The notes under the pieces are model-generated. The model ran no database searches. It was not told the origin of the DNA and worked only from the letters and a program-made list of their open reading frames with translations. A stretch of 39,177 bases of DNA from Rothia sp. (in: high G+C Gram-positive bacteria) (GTDB taxonomy: Bacteria; Actinomycetota; Actinomycetes; Actinomycetales; Micrococcaceae), in NCBI GenBank assembly GCA_030524105.1, contig JAUNHE010000008.1, positions 128,128 through 167,304 on the forward strand, read 5' to 3'. The position numbers and the translations under genes were made by a program. Below, piece by piece: positions 8,692 through 17,047 of the stretch (positions are counted from its first letter, which is position 1; each line of letters begins with the position of its first letter).

Positions 8692-10049
8692 CGGGTTTTG
8701 CCGGGTGTCCAGGCCTGATCAAGTAGCCAGCGGGCGGGGGCGGTGTTGTCTAGGTATTTGCCTCGGATGGGGTCCCTACCGATGCTTGCCTTGGTCAGGT
8801 TTTCTGATCCGGCTCCTTTATAGAAGAAGGGCACAAGCTGGTTGGTGTGTTGGGTGGAATTCCAGCTGGTTGCCGGTAATTGGCCTTGGCCTTTGGGTTT
8901 GATGGGGCTGTAGTTACCGGCGGGGTCTCCCATGAGGTAGCCGGTTTCGTGGTCGGCTGTAACGATCACTAGGGTTTCGTTCCAGTTGGAGTTGGCTTGC
9001 ACCCAGTCATCTACGGTTTTGATGGCGCTCACGAAGTCTTCTACCTCGGTCAGGGCCCTGTCGGTTTGGTTGCTGTGGCCGGTCCAATCGATAGCGCCGC
9101 CTTCTACCATGAGGAAGAGGCCGTCTGGGTCGTTATCCAGTACGTTCAGGGCGGCTGCGGTCATGGTTTTGAGGGAGACGATGTCGTTTTTTTCTTGCGG
9201 GTTGCTGCGCTTTTGCTGCAGGGTAGAACCGGCTTGGGCTATGCCAAAGACCTTTTCTGGAGTTTTACCTTGGGTGAGGTTTGTAAAAGAGCTGTCTTTT
9301 TCTACAAAGTTCCATTTGCTTTTGCCGCTGCTGAGGGTGCGGTAGTCTTTTTGGCTAATATATTTGTAGTTTGCCTGTGAGCGTTTTTTGTGGTTGTCGT
9401 CGTAGTAGGGGTGGCCTGCTCCCATGATGACGTCCAGGTTGGAGTTTAGCTGGGAGCTGGCGATGCCGGTGTAGTCTTCTCGGTTGCTGTTGTGTACCGA
9501 GTAGCTGGCCGGGGTGGCGTGGGAGAAGGGTACGGAGCTGATGACTCCGGCTTTTTTGCCCAGTTTTTTGGCTCTTTCAGCCAGGTTTTCTTGCTGCTGA
9601 TTCTGGCTGTTTAGGCCGATGCTGCCGGTTTTGGTTTTGCTGCCGGTGGCCATGGCGGTGCCGGCAGCTGCTGAATCGGTGGGATTCTTTTTATTCCAGC
9701 CGAAGTCTGTCCAGGATTTTTGGGGGTTGTAGGCCGGTCCTTGAGCCCAATTGGTTTGGGCGGAGAGTCGGTTCCAGTTTTGAAAATCTTCTGCAGGGGC
9801 TGCGCTGCTGTTGCCCTTGTAGGGGGCTACTTGTTGGTTAGCTGCTTTTTCTACTTGGTAGTGCACCCGGTTACTGTGGACGGCGCTGTGTAGGTCTAGG
9901 TAGTTGTAACCCATTCCGTCACCCACGAGAACGATAACGTTTTTAGGAGCCGTCTGGCTAGGGGCTGCTTGGGCGGGCACTAGTCCGCCGAGGGCAAGAC
10001 CTGCTGCTAGGAGGCAGGCGGCTGCGGGTTTAAATATTGTGCGAGACAT
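8688..10049 (-). CDS. phoA: secreted alkaline phosphatase (PhoA family)
   Basis: This 453-residue extracellular phosphomonoesterase has a Sec signal peptide: basic start, hydrophobic residues 9-24, and probable cleavage after PAQA (residue 28). Metal and catalytic motifs are in the expected order. D44 is in [11 protein letters not shown] and the nucleophile S126 is in [29 protein letters not shown] provides Asp/His zinc ligands, and [10 protein letters not shown] supplies the C-terminal Asp-His pair. The start ATG follows an aaggga ribosome site. It converges on hemL with overlapping stop codons and no hairpin between them. Phosphate-starvation control is typical of the family, but I could not identify a clear Pho box. 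Confidence 0.94.
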   Translation of the reverse strand: MSRTIFKPAAACLLAAGLALGGLVPAQAAPSQTAPKNVIVLVGDGMGYNYLDLHSAVHSNRVHYQVEKAANQQVAPYKGNSSAAPAEDFQNWNRLSAQTNWAQGPAYNPQKSWTDFGWNKKNPTDSAAAGTAMATGSKTKTGSIGLNSQNQQQENLAERAKKLGKKAGVISSVPFSHATPASYSVHNSNREDYTGIASSQLNSNLDVIMGAGHPYYDDNHKKRSQANYKYISQKDYRTLSSGKSKWNFVEKDSSFTNLTQGKTPEKVFGIAQAGSTLQQKRSNPQEKNDIVSLKTMTAAALNVLDNDPDGLFLMVEGGAIDWTGHSNQTDRALTEVEDFVSAIKTVDDWVQANSNWNETLVIVTADHETGYLMGDPAGNYSPIKPKGQGQLPATSWNSTQHTNQLVPFFYKGAGSENLTKASIGRDPIRGKYLDNTAPARWLLDQAWTPGKTR

Positions 10050-10069
10050 GAGGTTCCCTTTCGTTAGAG

Positions 10070-10111
10070 GATGAGCAGGCTGGCTGTGGTCCCTGTGGTT
10101 GACTGCTCATC
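10070..10111 (-). promoter_or_regulatory. inverted repeat in the alkaline phosphatase 5' leader
   Basis: Perfect 9-bp arms gatgagcag (10070-10078) and ctgctcatc (10103-10111) enclose a 24-base loop that holds two direct copies of ctgtgg. The element lies about 20-60 bases upstream of the phosphatase ATG, read on the minus strand. It could be an operator or an mRNA leader hairpin. No partner protein or consensus is recognised. Confidence 0.35.
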
Positions 10112-10227
10112 ACATATCATAGGAATCTTTATTAAAGCAAAGAGGAAATGTAAGGGGTACTTAAGACAAGCACAAAGTTAATTTTTGACGTAAATTACGG
10201 CTTGTCAGAGCAGGCTAAAGGGACCTA

Positions 10228-10866
10228 TCAGCTAAGGCGGAGCAGGTGCTCAGCTCTTTTTAGGAGGCGAGAGTCGTGGGTTGCTACTAAGGCTATGCCG
10301 CCCAGGCTGAGGTGGTTTTCTATAAAATCGGACACCAGCAAGGCGTTGGTGTCGTCGAGGGCTGCTGTGGGCTCGTCAAAGATAAGAAGGGGGGTTTGGC
10401 GTAGGGCAGCACGAACGAGAGCCGTTCGCTGCTGTTCTCCACCGCTGAGATTGTAGGCGGGCTGGGAAAGAAGCTGGGGGTTGAGGCCAAACTCTTTAAG
10501 AATCCGGTGGGTTTCTTGAGTATTTTTCTGGGTTGAGGGTCCGCCTAGTTCCAGATTTTTTTGAAGGGACCAGGATGGAACAAGATTAGAGTTCTGAAAA
10601 ACAAAGCTAACGGAATTTCTCAAAAAAATTCTTTGGGATTTTCCTTGAAGCCTGCTTATATCTACCCCATCACAGTAGATTTTTCCAGAGGTAGGGGGTA
10701 TGAGGGAGCCGGCGCATTGTAAAAGGGTGGTTTTTCCAGAACCGCTTTCTCCCGTGATATAGAGAGCCTTACCGGGGATGAGAGAAAAATTAAGATTTGA
10801 CCAGATCTTCCTCTCTCCAAAGGAGAAAGACAGATCGGTTGCTTGCAACTCTGAATTATATTTCAT
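10228..10866 (-). CDS. ABC transporter ATP-binding protein (LolD/MacB-like; putative bacteriocin-export group)
   Basis: This is a stand-alone 212-residue nucleotide-binding domain. Walker A GESGSGKT is at 39-46, the Q-loop Gln near 91, signature LSGGEQQ at 140-146, Walker B LLIFDEP at 160-166, and the H-loop in ALVATHDSRL. The short length and sequence style match the MacB/LolD class, which pairs with large FtsX-like or DUF1430-like permeases. The gene lies 23 bases downstream of such a permease and is surely its partner. Base composition is clearly AT-richer than the haem genes (23 G/C in 60 at 10561-10620 against 39 in 60 at 4501-4560). The substrate is unknown. Confidence 0.9.
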   Translation of the reverse strand: MKYNSELQATDLSFSFGERKIWSNLNFSLIPGKALYITGESGSGKTTLLQCAGSLIPPTSGKIYCDGVDISRLQGKSQRIFLRNSVSFVFQNSNLVPSWSLQKNLELGGPSTQKNTQETHRILKEFGLNPQLLSQPAYNLSGGEQQRTALVRAALRQTPLLIFDEPTAALDDTNALLVSDFIENHLSLGGIALVATHDSRLLKRAEHLLRLS

Positions 10867-10889
10867 GATATGTTCCTGAATTTTATTCT

Positions 10890-12905
10890 TTAAGAATCAA
10901 GGAGCGTTGAGACAGAGAGTTTTGCTTCTAGTTTCTTTAATCTGACCATAAGGACAAGGAGGGAGAGGGAAAGGGTTATAAGGATAAGAGCTAGAGAAGG
11001 CAGCGAGGGAGCTGTCCCTAGAAAAAATGCGCTAGGGAGAGCCAGGGCAAGGAGGGAGATCTGTAGCGGAGACCGATATTTCTCCCAGTAGGTTGAGCCT
11101 GAAGCCTTGTGTAGAAAAAGTGATCTGCGGTGACGATTGTGGAAGCTTGTTGCTAAGGTCCAGCAGGCTCCTAGGAGGGCGTAGAGGGAGAACAGGCTTC
11201 CTAAAAGAGCAAAATATAGGTCTGTTGTTCGTTTGCTTTTCTGGATCTCTGCCAGGCTCGTAACTGACTTATAGGAAATAAGAGTATCCGATACCTTAAG
11301 ATTCGATACTGCTTCTTTGAGGCTTTGGGCATCATATACCACATCGTTGCTGGCTAGGGCCTGGATGTTTAAAATTCCAGACTTGGAGCTACCTACTATA
11401 ATGACCGGATTAACTTGAAAGTTTTCTCCATCAGCATTCTGGTTGAGCAGGGGAAGCGGACCGGTGTTGATTTCATCCAGAACTAGAATTTCTGACTTGG
11501 CCGGAATCTTTGCTACTTCTAGCTGAAAATCTGACCAGGTGGAAACCTTGGCTAGGAGGTCGTCTTTGGATTCTTTAAGGGAGGAAGGAACAATAAGAAC
11601 CAAGCCTGCCCGCTGCGAAATATGGGTGGAAATTTTGTCCAAGGTTTCGGAGGATAAAGGAGAGAAATCTTTGAGATAGGGCAGATTAACTAAGAGGTAT
11701 TCCTGAGAGCTTCCCTTGTTGAGCTGTTCCTGAAAGATTCTGGGAGAGTTTACGTAGGCCAGTCCCTGCTCCTCAAAACTCGGGTAAACAGAATTTAAGG
11801 CTTCCATAACTTCTGCACCTCGTTCTGTTTGGGCAGCGTAACCAAAGGTTGGTTCTACTAGGTTCTTCCCCTTGTCTATACGTAGACTATCTGCCTGGAG
11901 GGAAGCTCGGTATGAAGAAAGCATATTGAGACTGTAAGAGCTGGAAATAAGTGAACCAAAGCTGCCAGCTAGCAGAAGAAAAACGGAGAAAAGGGATAGC
12001 AGGGTGAGGGGACGTTTTCCCTGGACGACTTCTAAGAGGGAATAGCGGCGGGTAGCTAAGTTTGTTGAGAGTAAGGATAGGCCCAGAAGTAGGAAGAGAA
12101 AGAGAAACCATAGGAGGGAAATTCCCAGAAGAGAGGAAAACCTATACCCTGATCTGAAAAGAAGACTGTAGCAGGATGAGGCAAGTAGGAAAAGGGCAGA
12201 GGGGAGTAGGGCTGGCAGAGCAAGCGCTCCGATATCGTGTGCCCATATGGTTAAGGGCGCAGTACCAAAACTTACCCGGCCTGCTCGAATAGAAGAACGA
12301 TCGCTATAAAGCTGTGCTAGGGCTAGTAGAAGCGCTAGCGAAAGCACCCCCAGGGCAGCTAACCAGACACTAGTTGGTAAAGAGTAGAGCCAATAGAAAG
12401 CGGTAGCAGAATAAGTTTGTGTGTAGCCGCTGGCCCCCAAATCTTCGAGGGACTTAAAAATTTCTGCACTAGCAGAAGGGGAACCCTGAACCATATAAGT
12501 GCCTAGAAAATCATCAGCTTTGAGGCTACTACCAGCTAGTAGCCGGCCAGTATAAAGAGAGGTGAAGCTGGGGAAACTCCCCGTATTGCTGTCTCCCAGG
12601 GTTGCACGCTCCTTGGCAGGGAAAAGGTAGTAGTCTACGACGCGCCCCTGAGTATCCTCACCGGGGGTGAGTTTATAGATATTGACTCCTTGAGAGACTG
12701 CCTGCTGAGCTAGATAAGTTTTAAAAGAATCAGCATCAAGCGCTGCGGGGGTTTCTACCAGCGCAAAGGAAGAGTCCATTCCTTCTGGAAGACCCGTGCG
12801 ATCCTGCTCAATGAGAAAAATAAAAGTGTAGGAGGCAAGGATGAAGGCAAGAAAAAAGGATGTTGCCCAGGTTGCTAGCTGAGATATCTTAAGCTGGGAA
12901 TTCAC
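10890..12905 (-). CDS. large ABC permease resembling DUF1430 / bacteriocin-associated integral membrane proteins
   Basis: This 671-residue membrane protein has one N-terminal membrane segment (about residues 13-31). A long extracytoplasmic domain follows (about 35-175), then four closely spaced segments (about 177-320), a second outside domain, and three more segments from about 567 to the C-terminus. That layout of eight segments with two outside domains fits the permeases paired with lactococcin-972-type ABC ATPases, where they are annotated as putative immunity or export proteins. The fit is from memory of the family. The start is GTG, preceded by aggtg at five bases. It is 32 bases downstream of the exonuclease gene on the same strand. 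No peptide gene lies beside it. A FtsX-like transporter for cell-envelope stress is the alternative. Confidence 0.7.
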   Translation of the reverse strand: MNSQLKISQLATWATSFFLAFILASYTFIFLIEQDRTGLPEGMDSSFALVETPAALDADSFKTYLAQQAVSQGVNIYKLTPGEDTQGRVVDYYLFPAKERATLGDSNTGSFPSFTSLYTGRLLAGSSLKADDFLGTYMVQGSPSASAEIFKSLEDLGASGYTQTYSATAFYWLYSLPTSVWLAALGVLSLALLLALAQLYSDRSSIRAGRVSFGTAPLTIWAHDIGALALPALLPSALFLLASSCYSLLFRSGYRFSSLLGISLLWFLFLFLLLGLSLLSTNLATRRYSLLEVVQGKRPLTLLSLFSVFLLLAGSFGSLISSSYSLNMLSSYRASLQADSLRIDKGKNLVEPTFGYAAQTERGAEVMEALNSVYPSFEEQGLAYVNSPRIFQEQLNKGSSQEYLLVNLPYLKDFSPLSSETLDKISTHISQRAGLVLIVPSSLKESKDDLLAKVSTWSDFQLEVAKIPAKSEILVLDEINTGPLPLLNQNADGENFQVNPVIIVGSSKSGILNIQALASNDVVYDAQSLKEAVSNLKVSDTLISYKSVTSLAEIQKSKRTTDLYFALLGSLFSLYALLGACWTLATSFHNRHRRSLFLHKASGSTYWEKYRSPLQISLLALALPSAFFLGTAPSLPSLALILITLSLSLLVLMVRLKKLEAKLSVSTLLDS

Positions 12906-12937
12906 AAAAACACCTAGTATTCTTGGGCCTGCCCGGC

Positions 12938-13621
12938 TTAGGCTCGTATTGGCCAGCTGCCGTCAACGCTGGTGTTTTTGCCCTGGCTGCGCAGGTAGTT
13001 CTCAAAGTCAGCTGCCTGTTCCTGGGCCCATACAATCTGCTGCTGGTGCAGCTGATCAGCTGCTATAGCCAGCTCCGGGTACTGATCGGTCATGGCGGTC
13101 AGGAGCCGCTCAGCTGCCAGGGCATCGTCCTTAGAAGTATGGGCGTTTTCTAGCTTAACCCGGTAGTCCTGGCACAAAACCTCCAGGGTCCTTTTACCCT
13201 TACGGAACTTGTGAACCTGCTTGTTTATAACGTAAGGATCAAGCACAGGCATACAGGTCAGGGCTGGATATTGATAACGTAGGAGCTCATAGTGCAGCAC
13301 CGAAAAATCGTAGGCAGCATTAAAGGCAATCACGGGCACCCCATCGTGAAAAAGCCCGCCCAAGGCAGAAGCGACAGCAAAAACAACCTGCTTAGCCTCG
13401 GTCCCATGCTGACGAGCGTAATCGGTACTGATGCCGTGTACCTGTGTTGCCTGTGGGGGAATTTCTACACCGGGATCTGCCAGCCACTCACCAGCACGTT
13501 GCACAGTGCCATCCGGATTAACAAGCACAAGAGAAGCAGTAACAATACGCGCAGTGCGGGGGTCAATTCCGGTTGTTTCTAAATCAAAAGTAGCTCGAGG
13601 TAGCTCATTCCATGCAGTCAT
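12938..13621 (-). CDS. DnaQ-like 3'-5' exonuclease (DEDDh family)
   Basis: The 227-residue protein has the three DEDDh exonuclease motifs. D13 and E15 are in FDLETTG, D105 in FNAAYDFSVL, and H161 with D166 in AHTSKDDALAA. Such enzymes act as DNA polymerase III epsilon-type proofreaders or as free exonucleases. There is no polymerase-binding tail long enough to call it the replicative epsilon subunit. The ATG has no Shine-Dalgarno, but TATAGT (13629-13634, minus strand) ends seven bases before it, which fits a leaderless transcript. It is divergent from adnA across 142 bases, so a role in DNA repair with AdnAB is plausible but not shown. Confidence 0.9.
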   Translation of the reverse strand: MTAWNELPRATFDLETTGIDPRTARIVTASLVLVNPDGTVQRAGEWLADPGVEIPPQATQVHGISTDYARQHGTEAKQVVFAVASALGGLFHDGVPVIAFNAAYDFSVLHYELLRYQYPALTCMPVLDPYVINKQVHKFRKGKRTLEVLCQDYRVKLENAHTSKDDALAAERLLTAMTDQYPELAIAADQLHQQQIVWAQEQAADFENYLRSQGKNTSVDGSWPIRA

Positions 13622-13628
13622 GACTACG

Positions 13629-13634
13629 ACTATA
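13629..13634 (-). promoter_or_regulatory. putative -10 box for a leaderless exonuclease transcript
   Basis: TATAGT on the minus strand is followed by seven bases and then the exonuclease ATG. This places the expected transcription start on the A of ATG. There is no ribosome site between them. No good -35 is visible, so this is a candidate only. Confidence 0.4.
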
Positions 13635-13763
13635 GCCTGTATCCAGCCCTGCTGTTTAAAAGCTTTTCAAAACAAGGCCAGCATACCGGCTAATACGGCA
13701 CAATAGCCGCATAAAAGTCTAAGGTAGTGGATAGTAAATGTCGCTTTAGCAGGAAGGACGCAC

Positions 13764-16700
13764 ATGGGCCAGGCAGCCACAGTCATTATGGGGGCTCCGG
13801 GTACGGGTAAGACTCAGCGCCTGCTTAAGCTGGCCCAGCAGCACCTTAAAAATCAAGGTTCAAGCGGGCTGCTGGTACTAACACCCAGCCGTATTAGTGC
13901 TACTCGCTTTCGGCAAGAACTAGCCGCCAAGGCAAGCACAACCCTCTCAGCTGCCCCCATTCGGGCCTGGCAGGCCTACGCTTTTGACCTACTGCGACGC
14001 GGCCACACAGCCGGCCTGCTGCCGGGCTTACGCTTTGCCCCCCAACTGCTCTCAGGCCCAGAACAAGACGTCATTCTTGCCCAACTCCTAGAAGGACACC
14101 GGCAGGGCATAGGCCAAATGATCAGCTGGCCAGCAGACTTAGAACTGGCTTTAGGTACAGCCGGTTTTAGGCACGAGATCAGGGATCTCTTTGACCGCAT
14201 GGCCGAATACAACCTCAGCGCCGATCAGCTCCGTCAACTGGGACAAGAAGCTAAACAGCCGGCCTGGCTGGCCGCGGCCCAACTATATAGCGAGTACCGG
14301 CAGGTCTGCCGGCTCAGAATGCCCAACGCCTTTGACCCAGCCGCCCTAATTAATCGGGCAGCCCAGCTCCTGGAAAAAAACCCGGACTTTTTAGCTGCAG
14401 AGCGGGCCCAGCTTAAACTAGTGCTCATTGATGACTTTCAAGAAGCCAGTCCAGCTATCTACCGGCTGCTGGGTCTGCTCTGTGGGCAGGCCAGCAGCCC
14501 ACAGTCCGCTCCCGAGACCAAGCTAACTCTTTGCACCGACACTCTTGTGCAAGGCTTCCGCGGGGCCCGGGTGGACCTGCTACAGAAACTGCCGGCCACC
14601 CTGGGCCAGCTCAACAAAGAACAGCTCAAAACCTCCTACCGTATGCCTGCCGACCTTGCCAGGGCTTGGTCTGCCGTGGCCAGCCGTCTGCCGTTGCAGG
14701 CTGGCTTTAGCCACAATCGCTCCCTAGAACAGCAAAACCAGCAGGCTGCAGCCTGCGAGGAGGGCAAAAACCTTTTAACCCTGACTGTAGATTCTCCCCA
14801 GCTAGAGGCCCGTCTACTCACCCAGATGATCCTTGAAGACCACCTCTACCGGGGTAAAGATTTTAACCGGTCGGTCATCATCGTTCGGAATAGTGCCACA
14901 GTCACCCAACTCAAAAGCAGCCTGGAACAGCAGGGTATACCGGTAGCAACCTCAGCGGCACTGACTCCACTGCGGGACCAGCCGGCAGTGCGCCCTTTTT
15001 TGGACGCCTTAAAGCTGATTCTAGCCACAGACAGCCAAGACAGCGAACAGCTAGAAGAGCAGGCCGGGGAGCAAACAGCCCCCGAGATGAGCCTAGATTT
15101 GGCCCTAGCTTTACTGACCTCCAGGCTAGGTGGCGCCAGCGCCATGGACATCCGCCGACTGCGTCAGGAGCTACGGGCCCAAGAACTGCAAGACGGGGGT
15201 CGCCGAAGCAGCGACCAGCTGCTTGTGCAGGCCATCATGGACCCAAGCCAGCTCCCCAAAAACCGGGCCACTGCGGCAGCCTACCGCCTCAACCGGGTCT
15301 TGTCGGCGGGGCAAAAAGCCTTAAAGCAAACCTCAGCCAGTGCAGAAACCGTGCTCTGGGAACTATGGCAGGCATCCGGTTTAGCCAAAGAGTGGCGGGA
15401 GCTTTCTTTGCAGCGGGGCCCGCTCGCGCAACGGGCTAACCGAGATCTTGATGCCATGATTAGCCTTTTTGAAGCCGCAGCCCGCTACCTTGACCAGATG
15501 CCCGGGGCTAGCCCCGCCCAATTTTTAGATTATATTGCGGCCCAGGATCTTCCCATGGACAGCCTGATCACCCCCACCTACGGGGGGCAGAGCCTTGAAA
15601 TTATGACGCCGGCGCAGGCTGCCGGCCGCCAGTGGGAGACCGTCTACGTGGCCGGTCTGCAAGAAGGCAGCTGGCCCAACACCACCGTACGCGGAACCCT
15701 GCTTAACACCCAGTACTTAACAGACATCCTTGATGTTGGCCGGCAGCAGGCCGATAAGGTCAGCATGGCAGAACGGGTTCGTCAGACCCGCTACGACGAG
15801 CTGAGGATGTTCTGCACCGCCGTCTCCAGGGCCAGCCAGCGGCTCGTCTGTACCGCCGTTTCCTCGGCTGAGCAGGCTCCCAGTGAATTTTTGGATATTC
15901 TTGCCCCCAGCCCAGAAGGTCAACGCCACAATACCAGGGTTGGCCGGCCTATGACCCTCCGATCCTTTATCGCCGAGTTGCGACGGTGGGTGCAAGCTCA
16001 AGACCAAGACCCCGCCAGGGCCCATGCCGCCGCTAAGATCCTGCACAGGTTAGATCAAGAAGGCAAGGCCCGTCAGCTTCAACTGCCCGGAGTGCACCCC
16101 AGCAGCTGGTGGGGGCTGCTGGAGCTGTCCTCTACAGAAGCAGCCTTTGGCCCCGATGCCCAGATACCCCTCTCGCCCTCCCGCATCCAGCAAATACACA
16201 AGTCCCCGCTTAACTGGTTTGTGTCCCAGTCACGGGCAGAACCAGCCAGCGATCTAGCTCGCTCCATCGGCACCCTGGTGCACGAAATCGCTGAAGACCT
16301 ACCCGACTGGCCAGAGAACGCCCAAGAGCAAGGCCAAAGTTACCGCAATATGCTTTTGGACCAGCTTAAAATCAGGTTTCCCCGCCTGGGGCTGCCCGAT
16401 ACCTGGGAAACAAGGCTGATCTATCAGCGGGCCGAGAACATGCTCAGCAAATTTTCTGACTACGTGGCAGACCTCCACACCGGTAAGCAGCGTCAGCTGG
16501 TAGGGGTAGAAGGTAGTTTTAGTGTGGAGATTCCAGGCCCACGCCGCGTAGCCCTCCTTCAAGGCAGGGTAGATCGTCTGGAGAAACTTGTGGGCCAGGA
16601 GCGTTACGTTATTGTAGACCTCAAAACCGGAAAAAATCAGCCCAGCAAAAAAGAGCTAGAAAAGCATCCGCAGTTAGCGGCCTACCAGGTGGCCTTGGAA

Positions 16701-17036
16701 GCCGGAGCCGGCCCAGCCATGGAAGCCAGCATGAAGAAGCCCAGCCAGCAGCCTCAGCAAGAGCTGACCCTGACGGGCCTGCAAGACAAATCCGGTGGGG
16801 CTTACCTGGTGCAGCTAGGTAGAGACACCAAAAGCTACGGCCAGCAAGAACAGGGTGCCCTGTCCCCAGAAGCCCAGTGGGCCCTTGATCTTCTTAACCA
16901 GGCTGCCGAACTCATTAGTCAAAGCCACTACCAGGCTAGGCACGATTCAGCGACCAGCAGTTCCCAAATTTCGGGCTGCCAGCTGCCCGATATCTGCCCC
17001 CTGTGCAGCCGCGGTCGTCAGGTAACTCAGAGTTAA
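13764..17036 (+). CDS. adnA: AdnA, subunit of the AdnAB helicase-nuclease
   Basis: AdnAB is the actinobacterial RecBCD/AddAB counterpart that resects double-strand DNA ends. This 1,090-residue subunit has Walker A GAPGTGKT at 10-17, a degenerate UvrD-like motor with Walker B LVLIDDFQEAS, and a C-terminal RecB-type nuclease. In the nuclease, H840, D937, D952 and K954 (VDLKTGK) form the catalytic set. Three tail cysteines, C1072, C1078 and C1081, resemble an AddB-type Fe-S clamp, but the expected first Cys is Ser (S814 in HKSPLNW). An aggaagga ribosome site precedes the ATG. The adnB gene follows after 11 bases. Assignment to AdnA rather than AdnB rests on gene order and the weaker motor. Confidence 0.88.
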   Translation: MGQAATVIMGAPGTGKTQRLLKLAQQHLKNQGSSGLLVLTPSRISATRFRQELAAKASTTLSAAPIRAWQAYAFDLLRRGHTAGLLPGLRFAPQLLSGPEQDVILAQLLEGHRQGIGQMISWPADLELALGTAGFRHEIRDLFDRMAEYNLSADQLRQLGQEAKQPAWLAAAQLYSEYRQVCRLRMPNAFDPAALINRAAQLLEKNPDFLAAERAQLKLVLIDDFQEASPAIYRLLGLLCGQASSPQSAPETKLTLCTDTLVQGFRGARVDLLQKLPATLGQLNKEQLKTSYRMPADLARAWSAVASRLPLQAGFSHNRSLEQQNQQAAACEEGKNLLTLTVDSPQLEARLLTQMILEDHLYRGKDFNRSVIIVRNSATVTQLKSSLEQQGIPVATSAALTPLRDQPAVRPFLDALKLILATDSQDSEQLEEQAGEQTAPEMSLDLALALLTSRLGGASAMDIRRLRQELRAQELQDGGRRSSDQLLVQAIMDPSQLPKNRATAAAYRLNRVLSAGQKALKQTSASAETVLWELWQASGLAKEWRELSLQRGPLAQRANRDLDAMISLFEAAARYLDQMPGASPAQFLDYIAAQDLPMDSLITPTYGGQSLEIMTPAQAAGRQWETVYVAGLQEGSWPNTTVRGTLLNTQYLTDILDVGRQQADKVSMAERVRQTRYDELRMFCTAVSRASQRLVCTAVSSAEQAPSEFLDILAPSPEGQRHNTRVGRPMTLRSFIAELRRWVQAQDQDPARAHAAAKILHRLDQEGKARQLQLPGVHPSSWWGLLELSSTEAAFGPDAQIPLSPSRIQQIHKSPLNWFVSQSRAEPASDLARSIGTLVHEIAEDLPDWPENAQEQGQSYRNMLLDQLKIRFPRLGLPDTWETRLIYQRAENMLSKFSDYVADLHTGKQRQLVGVEGSFSVEIPGPRRVALLQGRVDRLEKLVGQERYVIVDLKTGKNQPSKKELEKHPQLAAYQVALEAGAGPAMEASMKKPSQQPQQELTLTGLQDKSGGAYLVQLGRDTKSYGQQEQGALSPEAQWALDLLNQAAELISQSHYQARHDSATSSSQISGCQLPDICPLCSRGRQVTQS

Positions 17037-17047
17037 GAAAGGTCAGC

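Noticed and set aside
10081-10220. Pho box upstream of alkaline phosphatase
   Set aside because: No convincing spaced direct repeats like a PhoP/PhoB site could be identified by eye.
10112-10227. Lactococcin-972-like peptide gene between the ABC ATPase and alkaline phosphatase
   Set aside because: No frame with a signal peptide or Cys-free beta-rich core is present; stops occur in all frames.
17003-17047. Upstream ATG extending adnB by 15 codons
   Set aside because: It overlaps the end of adnA by 34 bases, has no ribosome site, and adds residues not typical of the family.
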